Both the position numbers and the translations under genes were made by a program. A stretch of DNA of 64,000 nt from Scalesia atractyloides (Eukaryota; Streptophyta; Magnoliopsida; Asterales; Asteraceae). The DNA lies in contig CAMTDV010000027.1 in NCBI GenBank assembly GCA_947069175.1, positions 38,019,369-38,083,368 of the forward strand, given 5' to 3'. The notes under the pieces were generated by a model. The model was not told the DNA's origin and made no database searches. It saw nothing but the letters and a program-made list of their open reading frames with translations. The first letter of the stretch is position 1. Each line of letters begins with the position of its first letter. Below, piece by piece: positions 47,015 to 57,641 of the stretch.

Positions 47015-47995
47015 ATTGACTATAGAGAATTAGGTTTTGGTTATTAGACCCTTATACTTATACTATGGTTTATTAGGTGCCTTATATACCTTATGTGCTA
47101 ATTTGTTTAACTGTCTTAGCTTATAAATTTTTAAAGTTCTCATATGCACATGATCACTGTTAATTATTATATGATTAGTATGTGTTTTACATGTTGATAA
47201 ATTTATCCAAAGTATAATATTATTTTATCTTCTATCCTTGTCATGTTGCACACACTATACAATATATATATAAATAGTATATCTTTTTATATTTTGCTCA
47301 TATTTTCATTTACCTAAAGTTTTAATTTGATTTATTTTCTTTTCAATTATTCTTGAACTTTTGAGTTTCGAATTTCATTGAGTTTTCTATCTCATCAAAG
47401 TGAGTTTACCCGACACACATGTAGTAACTAGAAGAATTAAGTACCAGTAGTCTAGTAGTCTAAATGTCCTGTCTAGGCTAGCATTCGAATAAATCCAATC
47501 TACCGTTAGACCTATTTGCCTACCTGTGTACTAACAAAGTGAGTACCCATACCTATTAGGCCAAAGCATGTCACACCAAATGTCATTTGAACTGACAACA
47601 CTTTGATAAATCAACGTATATGTGTTAAGTCATGGATACCCTCCAATATCATTTATCATTTTCATGATTTCTTTTTGGGTTAAGTGTATGTCAATGGGTG
47701 GACATATGCGGACCATGCAAAAGATCAGTAATTGCGGGGGCGCACATGATTACGAAAGTGACGCATAGAAGGCATACACAACTCTGTGATAGCGAAACCT
47801 ATAATTTTGGTTTTAAGTTGGCAGTTTTGTTGGTTGTATTGTGTTTCATGATATGTCACGTTTCGAATTTTTCACATATCATAAGTTTCACATTTTCACT
47901 TATCATAAGTTTCATTTTTGGAATGTCACTTTACAGTGTGTCAAAAAATTTCTACTAAAAAAACTCACAAACTATTTTGAATTTAATCCTTGTAG
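47015..47995 (+). other. 5' untranslated region of gypsy family B, plus copy
   Basis: Non-coding leader between primer site and gag start; inverted match to 37441-38493. AT-rich, no ORF of note. Confidence 0.65.
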
Positions 47996-49300
47996 ATGTC
48001 TGCTAGACGTCACCATACCGAAAAGCGTGCTGAAAACTCAGGCCGTCACATGGCGACTCACATCGTGGCAGAAATGGTCGCTGTCATCCCAAATATTGTG
48101 GTTGAAGTTCAACAGGACCTTAACAATCATGGGGCTAACAACCAGGAGAACCATGATCGTGCTAATTCTTCTAAGTGTTCCTATAAACACTTCAAGTCGT
48201 ACGACCCTCCTACTTAATAAGGCACCAAGGGTGCTACTGTTCTTCTTCGTTGGTTTGAAGAAATGGAGAGTAATTTTCTATATTGCGATTGTCCTAATAA
48301 TCGCAAGGCTCTCTATGCAACTGGGCGTTTGTTAGGAACACATTAACTTGGTGGAATGAGGAAAAACAATACTCGCGGTGCTAAAGCAGTTGTGGGTCTA
48401 ACTTAGGAGAAACTTAAAGAAATAATGACCTAACAATTTTGTCTTTATCATGAAATCTGGAACTTAGAGGACGCATTTTGGTGCCTGAAGCAAGACAGTG
48501 GTGAGAGTGTGGCTTACAATAAGCAGTTTCATAAGTTAAGGTAGCTAATACCATATTTGTTCACTTCTCTTACTGATTCCTAGAGAAATATAACGAGGGC
48601 CTTCCTGTAATGATTTAGGACCCATGCGTAGCTGTAATATTGCCACTCTTGAACAAGCTATCTGTTTGGCTAGTTAGCTCACTGAAAATCATGTTAAGTA
48701 GGGTGATCTTAAACAAAAGGATTATATAGGGTCCAATTGACAAAGCTCCCCCAGAAGAATCGAAGTATACCAAGGAAACAAAAGCTAAATAATCCTCTCG
48801 TTTTTTTGGTTCTAAAAATAAGTGAAAGGGAAACGACAAGAATTATGTGGTCACCACTAGCCCACCTATACCAGCCCCACCTCTAAACCAAGTCGCACCT
48901 ACAGCTTAGCCAAACAAAAAGTCGTATACCGGTCCTAATCCTTTGTGTAATCGCTATATCTACCATCACCAACCCCGCACTCCTTGTCAATAATGTACCA
49001 ATTGTGGATGTATTGGTCATATGAGTCAGACTTGCCACGTCACTTCGAGACAAGTACCTAACAAGCATCAAACTCAACCCAACCTTTTCCCCAGCCACCT
49101 CAAATCATGAACCCAAAACATGGTCTAGCCCTACTACCAACCCAATCCCTCTATGGTCCCCGCTGCCAGGGCATGTTTCAACTGTGGTGATCCTACCCAT
49201 TTTTGCAACACTTGCCCAAGGTTGGTCAACATATTTAACGCTCAAGCTCAGGACAATCCCATCAATCAGGCTAATCAGATAAACCATGCTGCTGTTTGAA
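47996..49300 (+). pseudogene. Family B gag, decayed
   Basis: ATG at 47996: MSARRHHTEKRAENSGRHMA, then CSYKHFKSYDPPT, two stops, then in another frame GATVLLRWFEEMESNFLYCD and NRKALYATGRLLGT (gypsy gag core), ESVAYNKQFHKLR, and two zinc-knuckle-like pieces: CTNCGCIGHMSQTCHV (about 48990) and CFNCGDPTHFCNTCPR (about 49170). The second has the CX2CX4HX4C spacing. There are more than ten stops or frame changes. The pair of knuckles and 'LRWFEEME' suggest a chromovirus, but lineage is uncertain. Confidence 0.8.
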
Positions 49301-50969
49301 TATTTGGTGAAACTTGCTCAAAAGGGTTTAAGTTAATGTTGTGCATCCAAGCCCAGAAATACTTACAGAAGGAATATGTGGCTTTCTTGACCCATATTGT
49401 GAAGAAGAAAGGCAAGGAAAAGAAGTTGGAATGCATTCTGATTGTTCGTGATTTTCCTCAAGTATTTATAGAAGACGTATGTGGACTTCCTCCTCTGCGA
49501 GAAGTCGAGTTTTGAATCGATCTTGTTCGAGGTGCAACTACTGTTGCAAAATCCCCTTACCGACTGGCTCCATCTGAGATGCAAGAGTTAGCTAGTCAAT
49601 TGCAAGAGCTAATTGATAAAGGCTTTATTCACCCTAGTTCATCTATATGGGGTGCACCACTCTTATCATAAAGAAGAAAGATGGTTCAATCCATATGTGC
49701 ATCTACTCTCGTGAATTAAACTGTTAACCATCAAGATCCGCCATCCTCGTGAATTGATAACCTATTGGATCAAGTTCAACGCGTTACTTGTTTCTCAAAG
49801 ATTGATTTGCGATTTGGTTATCACCAGCTTAGAGTTCGAGAAGAGGATATCCCTAAAACTGTGTTTCACACTCATTATGGTCGCTAAGAGCTAATAGTCA
49901 TGCCTTTTGGGCTGACCAATGCACCAACGGTCTTTATGTACTTTATGAATTAGTGTGCAAACTGTATCTAGATTGTTTCGTCATCGTCTTCATCGATTAT
50001 GTTTTGATTTATTCTAAAACCAAGACCGACCATGCGCGACGTCTTCATCTCATACTAGAACTATTGCGTTAAAAGAAGTGCTAAATTTCTTGGTAAAAGA
50101 AGTGTGAATTCTAGTTAAAAGAAGTGCAATTTCTTGGTAATGTTGTAAATGATAAGGGTATCTATGTTGACCCAGTGAAGATTAAAGCCGTCAAGAATTG
50201 GCATACTCCGCGTACCCCTGCCGAAATCTGATCTTTTCTTGGTTTAGCTGGTTACTATCGGCGCTTTATCCCCAACCTTTTTAGAATTGTCTTACCACTC
50301 ACAACCTTGGCTCATAAAGGCAAACCATTTGATTGGGGTCCTAAATAAGAAGAGGCTTTTCAAACCTTGAAGCATACATTAGGAGATGCACCAATTCTTA
50401 CTCTACCCGATGGTTGTGACGATTTCGTTGTTTACCGTGATGCAACGGGTCAAGGACTTGGTTGTGTCTTGATGCAACGAGGCAAAGTGATAGCTTATAC
50501 CTCGAGATAGCTAAAGGTTCATGAAAAGAATTACACCACTCATGATCTTAAGCTTGGTGTAGTAGTATTACCTCTAAAGATCTGGAGGCACTGTCTTTAT
50601 AGAACTAAATGTGAAATTTACACAGATCATAAGAGCCTTCAATATATCTTTAACTAGAACGAGCTAAACATGCGACAACGACAATGGGTCTAACTTCTAA
50701 ATGATTATGATTGTGAGATTCATTATCATCTGGGTAAAGAATTTCATGGCCGACACACTTAGTCGTAAAGAATACGCAAATTATATTTGTCTCATGTATT
50801 CCCTGATTTTGACAAATATCCAAAATCATATTCATGAGGCTCAACATACCTCTATTACGGAGAATGACTTACACTACGAGTTAGCTTGTGGACCTAAAAA
50901 AAGTTGGAAGCTAAGTCCAATGGGATTATCCATTACTTAACCGAATGTGGGTACCTGATCGGGATGATC
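49301..50969 (+). pseudogene. Family B pol (protease end, reverse transcriptase, RNase H), truncated
   Basis: Readable blocks: LIVRDFPQVFIEDVCGLPPL (link to RT), [61 protein letters not shown] (catalytic site, second Asp changed to Tyr by TAT at 49998-50000), FLGLAGYYRRFIPNL, VYRDATGQGLGCVLMQRGK (RNase H), [14 protein letters not shown] and MADTLSRKEYAN, ending RMWVPDRDDL. A local duplication of the AAAAGAAGTG word at 50070-50125 adds extra codons where one 'KCEFWLKEVQFLG' block is expected. Integrase is missing: a copia LTR starts directly at 50970. At least eight stops. Confidence 0.85.
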
Positions 50970-51373
50970 TGTAAGTCCCGATAATGTGGATCTATCAACG
51001 ATATCACACAATCACCAAGGATGGGCGAAATCCAAACTTGGTGATTTTCAAGAAAACCGAAAAGATGAAGAACAATACGAATCAACTTTAACACCTTGCA
51101 CTCGATTCTATTACTTGAACAAGCAAAACCGTTTGGTACAAGATGGAGGCTCTCTCTAGAGAATTCCCAAAAGTCTTAACCCTAGAAATGAATAAGCTTA
51201 GCTTATATACCTAGGGTAAGGCATGTCTCTCATGGGCTTGCCTGGCCTATGGCATGCCCAAATGACCTATAAAGGTCCAAAACTAATACAAACTAACCCA
51301 GTTAATCCCAGTTAAGTACCATAGACTGTTGTGTATATTTGATGCGTCAGTCTCACACTTCTAGGACCTAACA
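50970..51373 (-). mobile_element. Copia (Sirevirus-like) 3' LTR, 404 bp
   Basis: Starts TGTAAGTCCCGATAATG and ends GGACCTAACA on the plus strand, so minus reads TGTTAGGTCC...GGGACTTACA. A purine-rich tract abuts its 5' side. It contains a TATATAAGC TATA-like word (minus, about 51200). It interrupts the gypsy B pol at the codon after Asp-Asp-Leu. No second LTR copy is found to the right. Confidence 0.75.
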
Positions 51374-51400
51374 ATCTCCCCCTAGACTGATGCATCAAAT
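51374..51400 (-). promoter_or_regulatory. Polypurine tract of the copia element
   Basis: Minus strand TGATGCATCAGTCTAGGGGG then AGAT directly before the LTR. The related GGGGG words at 52942 and 52974 suggest a multi-PPT array. Confidence 0.7.
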
Positions 51401-53215
51401 TGTCTTGATAGCATAAATTCAGCAACATCTTCAACAGAGCTATGGTTGTCGCTATGCTGTAAGTGTTGTGGAAGTCAGTCTCATACTTCTTGGACCTCAT
51501 ACTTCAACAAATTCTCAGCACTGAGTCTCTTTCTTCTACTCATGTGGTTAGCTTCATATCAGGATCTTGATTAGCTTTACTTGAAACATCTTTGTCAAAA
51601 AGAATGTGAGAGGATCTTCTTCAATCTTTCTCTTTCAAGCAAGCAGGTTCTCAGGTACTTCTTCAAATGTACTATCACTGTCAAACGATGACTAGCATCT
51701 GGTTCTTCTGACTCAAGTACACTTCGCTGTTGTGATGCTTCATGCTTTGTCGGCAACTAACAACATCTCAATTTTAGCAACCCATGTTTCTTGATCTAAA
51801 TCAAGATATGCACAATTCTCAGAAATTTATAAGCAAACATTCCTATGCAACAGGGAGAGTACCGCATGAACACTTGGTACATCCAAGTACTTGTACTCGG
51901 ATCGAAATTCTAATTTCTGTCATCCTTTGATGATTAGTCAAACCTTCAAGAATGGTTAATATTTTTTAATAAAACAAATAAAGCACTCTATTTTTGGATT
52001 TTTCAAATTTTCTATTTTTAATTTAGAATATAAGAATATACACAAAAATGCAAATAAACGAAGAAACTAACTCAGTAGTTACAACTATACAATTACAATG
52101 GGATCAAAATCGTTTTCAGGTGGACTAAGGAACACTTTTCAGTACAAACTTATTTAGATTGGTCTAAGTGATTGCCAATATGTTTGTCCACTTAAACTTT
52201 AACGCTCTTTCATTTTTCAACTTCGTGATATGCTTAAGGTAGTATTGTACTATAATATATGCGCGTCCCATACCATTACATACCCCCGCGATCAAGGTAA
52301 GCACAACGATTCATCGTAGCAGGTGAGTATACTGAGATCATCCTTTTATCTTTTACAACGTCAGACTATTGGTGAACAGGTCAGTACTTTCGTACAACAG
52401 AGTGACCATTAGTATATGACAAGGGTTAGCAAATACCTTATGTGGTACGTAGGAATTCATGGAATTTTCTCATGAAGAGATTTCCGTTTGTTTAGGTTTT
52501 AGCCCTTCTATTTGGCTCTTTTAAAGATATTCTGAATGTGCCTAGGTATAATCTGGATACAACAGAAGGGCAGCCAAGATATCCCCGGATGACTCAACAA
52601 CATAAAGCCCGAAACCTTAGATGTTGGCTATCTATCAATGCAGGATATAAGACCATGAAATCATACGCCGATGGTATGTTACACATAAGATATATAGTTC
52701 GTTATGTTTATATCACTTAGTATCTTTTAGTCACTTTGAGCGTTAAGCCTACTGACACAACACATTAGATCCTAGTCTTTCAGCTACAACACCTTACACG
52801 TGTCAGTCACTCCCTTTATCACGAATATTCATTTCATTTCCCATTTGATGCTAAAAGACCTTTTGTATATTTTGATTTTCAAATGTTTTTGTATTTTTCT
52901 GTTTTTCAAATGTTTTTATATTTTTCTGATTTCTCCCCCTAAAACACTGCATACATACATATATCGCCCTCTTCCCCCCTAAATTTGTGCATCATACTTT
53001 ATGCACAAATTTACCTAATAAAGAAAACGTATGCAAAAAGTTTTAAATGAAAGAGAAGAAAAATATTTTTGTGGTTTTTGCTTAACCGTTCCGTCATTAG
53101 ATTAAAGACTCATCAACTTCAAAATTAAAGTTTAAAATTTAAATTTTTACCTTTTCGCTGATCTTTTCTTACCCCATCTCCTCCAAAGAAAACATCGCAC
53201 TTGTAAAAAAAATTT
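51401..53215 (-). other. Non-coding 3' region of the Sirevirus-like element, pol deleted
   Basis: No RT, integrase or RNase H frame is visible on either strand. It contains two further purine tracts (about 52938-52950 and 52970-52981, minus) and a 12-bp perfect hairpin. 51490-51960 has scattered Ser-rich frames without motifs. Confidence 0.5.
52981..53012. repeat. Perfect 12-bp hairpin beside a polypurine tract
   Basis: AAATTTGTGCAT (52981-52992) and ATGCACAAATTT (53001-53012) with an 8-base loop, next to a CCCCCC run on the plus strand. Confidence 0.9.
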
Positions 53216-55190
53216 GAACTTTTTGCAACAGTGAGATGTTATCCGATATATCCCTGGAACAACCGCTATCAACACTCCAGAGATTGTCAACAGCTCCTCC
53301 TTGGTTATTCCTGAAAAGTAAGAAAATTAGTAAGACAGTGGGACCAAGGCCATCGTGGTCCTGGGTTTCCCTGAAGCATCAAAATAAGACACTTCTTTTA
53401 GACACAAGTCCCCTTTTGTTTCGAGGATTGGTGATCTTGCTACTGCTTTGGATTTGGGTTTCCAAATCTATTTCGTTTTAACAAACGCGGTTGTTGCCTT
53501 TGATTGAGCAACTTTGGCTGTTTCAGGTTTAGTCGTTTTAGAAACAGGTTTTTGTTTCTGAACAGCCTTGCGTTTGTTTTTGGCAAGATCATCCTCATCA
53601 GATGGTTTAACCTTGGGATTTACATTCTTCATTGCCTTAGGTGATGATACCTTCATCGGCTTCAAATGATTGTTATCCTTAGGTGTAACCTTCTGATTTT
53701 GAACATGATACGGAATATGGAGACTATGTGTGCAGTTTCGAGCGATGTGACCAGGAATGCCGCAATTGAAGCACGTTTTTCTTTTCACATGTAAAGCATT
53801 CTGATCAGCTTGATTTGCTCTTGCAGGCCTTGAAGGATGACCTGATCCCTTCTGTGCTCGCCTTCCTTGCACGTTTCTTGCAGAAGAAGATGAATTTGGA
53901 TGTTCGTACTTGTCATTTGCAAGGGCCTTCTTCTATTGTGAATATTTCTTTGGATTCTTCTTGTGTTATTTAGACTGCAAGTCTTGTTCAGAAATCTCCT
54001 CAACCTTTCCAAAAGCTTTGCTAGCATGGTCAAAAGCATATTTTTCACATTTGCCATTAAATACCGGCTCAACAAAAGCATTTTTCACAACATTAGCCTT
54101 TTGAGGGCTATTGCTGCCCACTGATGATTTTGGAGAGCATGACTGTCCTTGACGTTTGGACTTCTGCTTTTTTCGTCTCGGATTTGCTCGTTTCTACTCT
54201 TTTAATTTGCTCTGAACCTTTTCATCAGAAGCAGAAGGTTCAGATTGTTCAGTTTGCGCACTTGGAGCCTTGTTCACGTCAGCTCTGTCTTCATCAGCTG
54301 AATCATTAGAAGTGTCAACAGCACCAGATGGTTCCCGTGTATCTGACTTATAATCACTGGGTTTGCCGTACACCATATGTTGTGCTTTCTCAATATCTTT
54401 GTCGGTTTCAGGCATTGTCGTGTAGTTGTGATTATACGGTGGGGCAACCTGATTGAATCCCAAACCCTTCCCCCTATTCGCCTTATATGCCAGCTGCACA
54501 TTGCATACGTCTTGAACGAGCTTGCTGGATGTATCAAACTTCTTTATATTAGCTTCTTTTTGTTGATATTTTCTAGTAAGATGTCCTAGCTCAACTCTTA
54601 CCAAATCGCATTCCATGGTTTTTGAATCTAATCTGGTTTTATAATCATGGACCCAACAAATATGTTGATTTACATCCACGTGGAGCTGAGCTATATCTTT
54701 CTTTCGTGCTTCAACCTTTTCTGTGAGTAACTTGTTACTTTCTCAAAGGCTGACGCATTGAGCCATTGCATTGTTGTACTCATCAGCCATTTTGGAATTA
54801 AGTGCCCTGAGTTGAGAAACCCCATTTCTGCAAGGTTCAGTGCACAAAAGGTAGTTGACTATGTCAATGTGCGAACTTGGTATTTCGGCGTGATTTTGGG
54901 CTTGAGGTAGAGTTTGGGGTGCTGGGTTGTTGATTGCTGCTTGCTGGGCTTGAGGTTTCTGTTCGGACACTTTTTCAGGATGAGACCCTGTTGATTTAGC
55001 GTATAGATCTTGGAGATCTTGGTTTGATTGTAAATGATCTCACAACCAAGATACAAAAGAGTCTTTGTCATCTCCCAAAACGCTATTCAACTTATCTCTT
55101 ACTTCCTCTTTTCGCCTCCCACGTTCAAGCAAACGCATCACATAGTCAGCAACCAGATCATAATGAAGAAGCACATAAATCTTGATATTC
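53216..55190 (-). pseudogene. Sirevirus-like copia gag-protease, broken
   Basis: Minus-strand blocks from right to left: LLERGRRKEEVRDKLNSVLG (about 55120), a Gln/Pro-rich stretch, QLRALNSKMADEYNNAMAQ (54970-54743), a coiled-coil part (MECDLVRVELGHLTRKYQQK), NRGKGLGFNQVAPPYNHNY, an acidic Ser/Asp-rich part (NDSADEDRADVNKAPS), a Lys-rich part, the zinc knuckle KTCFNCGIPGHIARNCTH (about 53795, CX2CX4HX4C), another Lys/Pro-rich tail, and NNQGGAVDNLWSVDSGCSRD (about 53285-53230), the copia aspartic protease site with DSG intact. Stops or shifts occur at about 54740, 54190, 53970 and 53470. Pol is lost after the protease start. The LTR at 50970-51373 is its 3' end. Confidence 0.82.
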
Positions 55191-56045
55191 GATTCATCCT
55201 GGCGCTAATAAGATGTACCAAGATCTCTGATCTACTTATTGGTGCCCTGAAATGAAGAAAGATATAGCGGTGTTCATGTCAAATGTCTTACATGTTCCAA
55301 GGTGAAAGAAAAACATTTACAACCCTCAGGTTTGCTTCTACAACCCGTAATTCTAGTTTGGTAGTGGGAAAATATAACCATGGATTTTCTTACCGGGTTA
55401 CTTCGAACCTCCAACGGATATAACTGTAACCATAGCAATTTTCAAGATTTGTAAACTTTTGATTGTTTCGTGTTTAATATAATTCTATATTTTATTTACG
55501 AGTTTTGTAATCTTATGTGCAAGCAAAACAATATTCACAACATTTCTAGAACTAAATCCATGTAACATGCTTCAATACCTTTCACATAACTTTAATAGCA
55601 AGTCGAAAGGGTAAAAAATGTCAAAATGCTAATAATACAAGTCCAGGGGCCAAAACTGCCAAAATATGAAAGTTTTGAATTTCCAATGGCCTTACCGACC
55701 GTAAGGCCTACCTCTTACAGTAGTAAGGGGTGCCTAGTGTGTAGAATTATGTTTGATCTCTAAGTATTACCACCTTTCTTCATCTATTGCTACCTTGCAC
55801 GACTTTTACCACCTTACATCTGGTCTTGACACATGTTAGGACACTAATCAATATATAAACACACTTGGGAACACCTCATTGATCCTGAATTAGTATAAAT
55901 AGGTCCTTGTTCTTGAGTTTTGAAGAATCACCCGTTGAACCTAGGGATATCTGGGGATGTATAAGTTACAACCAGGGTATTTCTGTATAAAGGGGTTGTC
56001 CTTTCACTTCACTCTCCGAGGTCAACTCACTTAAGCTAATCTACA
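55191..56045 (+). mobile_element. Gypsy LTR fragment, plus orientation
   Basis: Contains a CCTTACCGACCGTAAGG palindrome (about 55693) like those in other U3 regions here, and a TATA box at 55896-55905 followed by a leader that ends near CTCTCCGAGGTCAACTC. Ends are not defined. 55191-55600 has no recognisable content. Confidence 0.45.
55896..55905 (+). promoter_or_regulatory. TATA box in the gypsy LTR fragment
   Basis: GTATAAATAG on the plus strand, about 200 bp after the palindrome, the same order as in the other LTRs. Confidence 0.5.
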
Positions 56046-56205
56046 AAACTAGCAGCGTTGTTAGTCTCGTCACGGGGAAAGGGTGGTTTTCTCCGTGACC
56101 ATACTCCGGCGTGAGAATAAGTACTTGAGGATTGCAAGTAAGGTAATAAGTAAGTTGTATGTGATTTGGTGTGTGTATGTGTGTCCTTTACCTGGAGATC
56201 CAATG

Positions 56206-56218
56206 CTTATTTATAGCC
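56206..56218 (-). promoter_or_regulatory. TATA box of the Tat-type LTR
   Basis: GGCTATAAATAAG on the minus strand, about 0.9 kb from the LTR start. Confidence 0.6.
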
Positions 56219-56744
56219 GAAAAGATGTGTTAAGGAGATGGGCTGGTGTGCCTTGGGCCCGGCCCATACAGCCAGAGACATCCGTTTTGTCCCTCTGCGT
56301 CGAACAGTAGATGTTCCCTGCATGAGAATTAATGTCCTTTGTCAGGAGGTGTGTTTTGTCGGATGTTAAGTGGTGCCACGTGTAAAGGCAGCCGTCTCTG
56401 GTGTCAGGCCTGTTTCCAGCCGAAAGTGGAGAAGGTGGAAAAGTCATTGGCAGAGATATGGTTGGTGTGCAGTCTGACGTCTGCATTACTGCTCATGCGA
56501 CGCTGTCACACGCAACCTGCCGAGTAACTCTTGATTCTACCACTTTGTACCCTTGGGTATGGATAACACCTCTTAGTGCTTACCCCTTCTGCGAGGCTGT
56601 CAATGTTTTTCCCGCCAGCGCAGGGTGTCTGGGGTATATCCTTTATCCCAAGAATATGAGGTGCTCTCATGTGCGTCTTAACCTTGCAAGGTTTTAGGAT
56701 TCATGGCTCAGAGGGATGCTGTTCTGCGTAGGGTCTAGTGACCT

Positions 56745-57050
56745 GTGCGCATGAGTCTAACTTGCCATTGTGCCAAGTACACAAGGATCGTTGTGTGACT
56801 TGTATTACTTAGTCTAACTTGTCGTTGAGCTGAGTGTGCAAGACTCGTTGTTTGACTTGATTGCATTGGTCTAATTTACCGTTGTGCTGAGTGCGCAAGG
56901 CTCATTGTATGACCCATCAGTGTTGGTCTAATTCACCATTGCTTTGAGTGTGAAGGATCATTGTATGACCTATTTGTGTTGGACTAATTCTCCGTTGCTT
57001 TGAGTGCGCAAGGCTCATTGTATGACCTATTGTTGTTGGAGAACACGCAC
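56745..57050 (-). repeat. LTR minisatellite, about 5 units of 58-61 bp
   Basis: Units follow GGTCTAATTTACCGTTGTGC then TGAGTGCGCAAGGCTCATTG then TATGACC. The two rightmost units are the most alike. They lie within U3 of the Tat LTR. Confidence 0.88.
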
Positions 57051-57129
57051 CATTGCATGTGGGATGCAAGGTTATCTTTGTAAAAAGTAGTTAAGGGTAT
57101 AGTTTGTTATGCAAGCGTAGAGTTTTTGG

Positions 57130-57155
57130 GACCATACCCCCTCAAGTCCCCCTAG
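57130..57155 (-). promoter_or_regulatory. Polypurine tract of the Tat-type element
   Basis: Two G runs on the minus strand (GGACTAGGGGG and TTGAGGGGGTA) at the LTR edge. Confidence 0.7.
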
Positions 57156-57558
57156 TCCAGTGCTGCTCCTACACGCATGTTTGAAAGTGGGATGAGTGCT
57201 GGACTAAAAGAATTGTTTCATGCGCCGTTATTGTAATGGCGAAAACTTGACAAGGGTTGGGGGAGAAAACGTTTGTGTGAAGGAAACGATTTGTAATCCA
57301 GATCTTGAAATTCGAAACTTCTTATTTTCTAACGTTGCAGGTGGGTTGGTGAGAAAAAGTGGGATTTGAAAGGACGTCTGACAGCTGTTGCGTGCACTCA
57401 GCCATTTTGCCTGCCATTCATTAATGAATTGGCAGAGAGAGTAGTGGCCACGCGCGCATGTTAACTATCATTGGCAACTTGTCTGCCACGCGTCTTTTTC
57501 TGGTTGGCTGTTATTGCCATGCGCGTGTCATGTTCTCCAATCGCATTAAATGTGAGCA

Positions 57559-57568
57559 CTATAAATAG
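57559..57568 (+). promoter_or_regulatory. TATA box for the antisense ORF
   Basis: CTATAAATAG on the plus strand, followed by a CT-rich leader (57580-57660) and the antisense ORF. It is outside the LTR and points away from it, so the antisense gene appears to have its own promoter. Confidence 0.65.
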
Positions 57569-57641
57569 AGGTAATCCGTTAACGTTTTCCTCATTCACTC
57601 AACTTGTCTTTCACTTTCTTCTCTGCATTCTTTGAGTTCTT

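Larger units (their letters stand above)
56050..57135 (-). mobile_element. 3' LTR of the Tat/Ogre-type gypsy element
   Basis: The right end is set by the purine tracts: minus reads AGGGGGACTTGAGGGGGTA then TGGTCCCAAAAACTC, so the LTR begins near 57135. A TATA box (minus, GGCTATAAATAAG near 56206-56218) and a 60-bp tandem repeat in U3 support it. The left end, near AACGCTGCTAGTTTTGTAG (about 56045-56065), is approximate. Internal region and pol lie to the right on the same strand. Confidence 0.7.
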
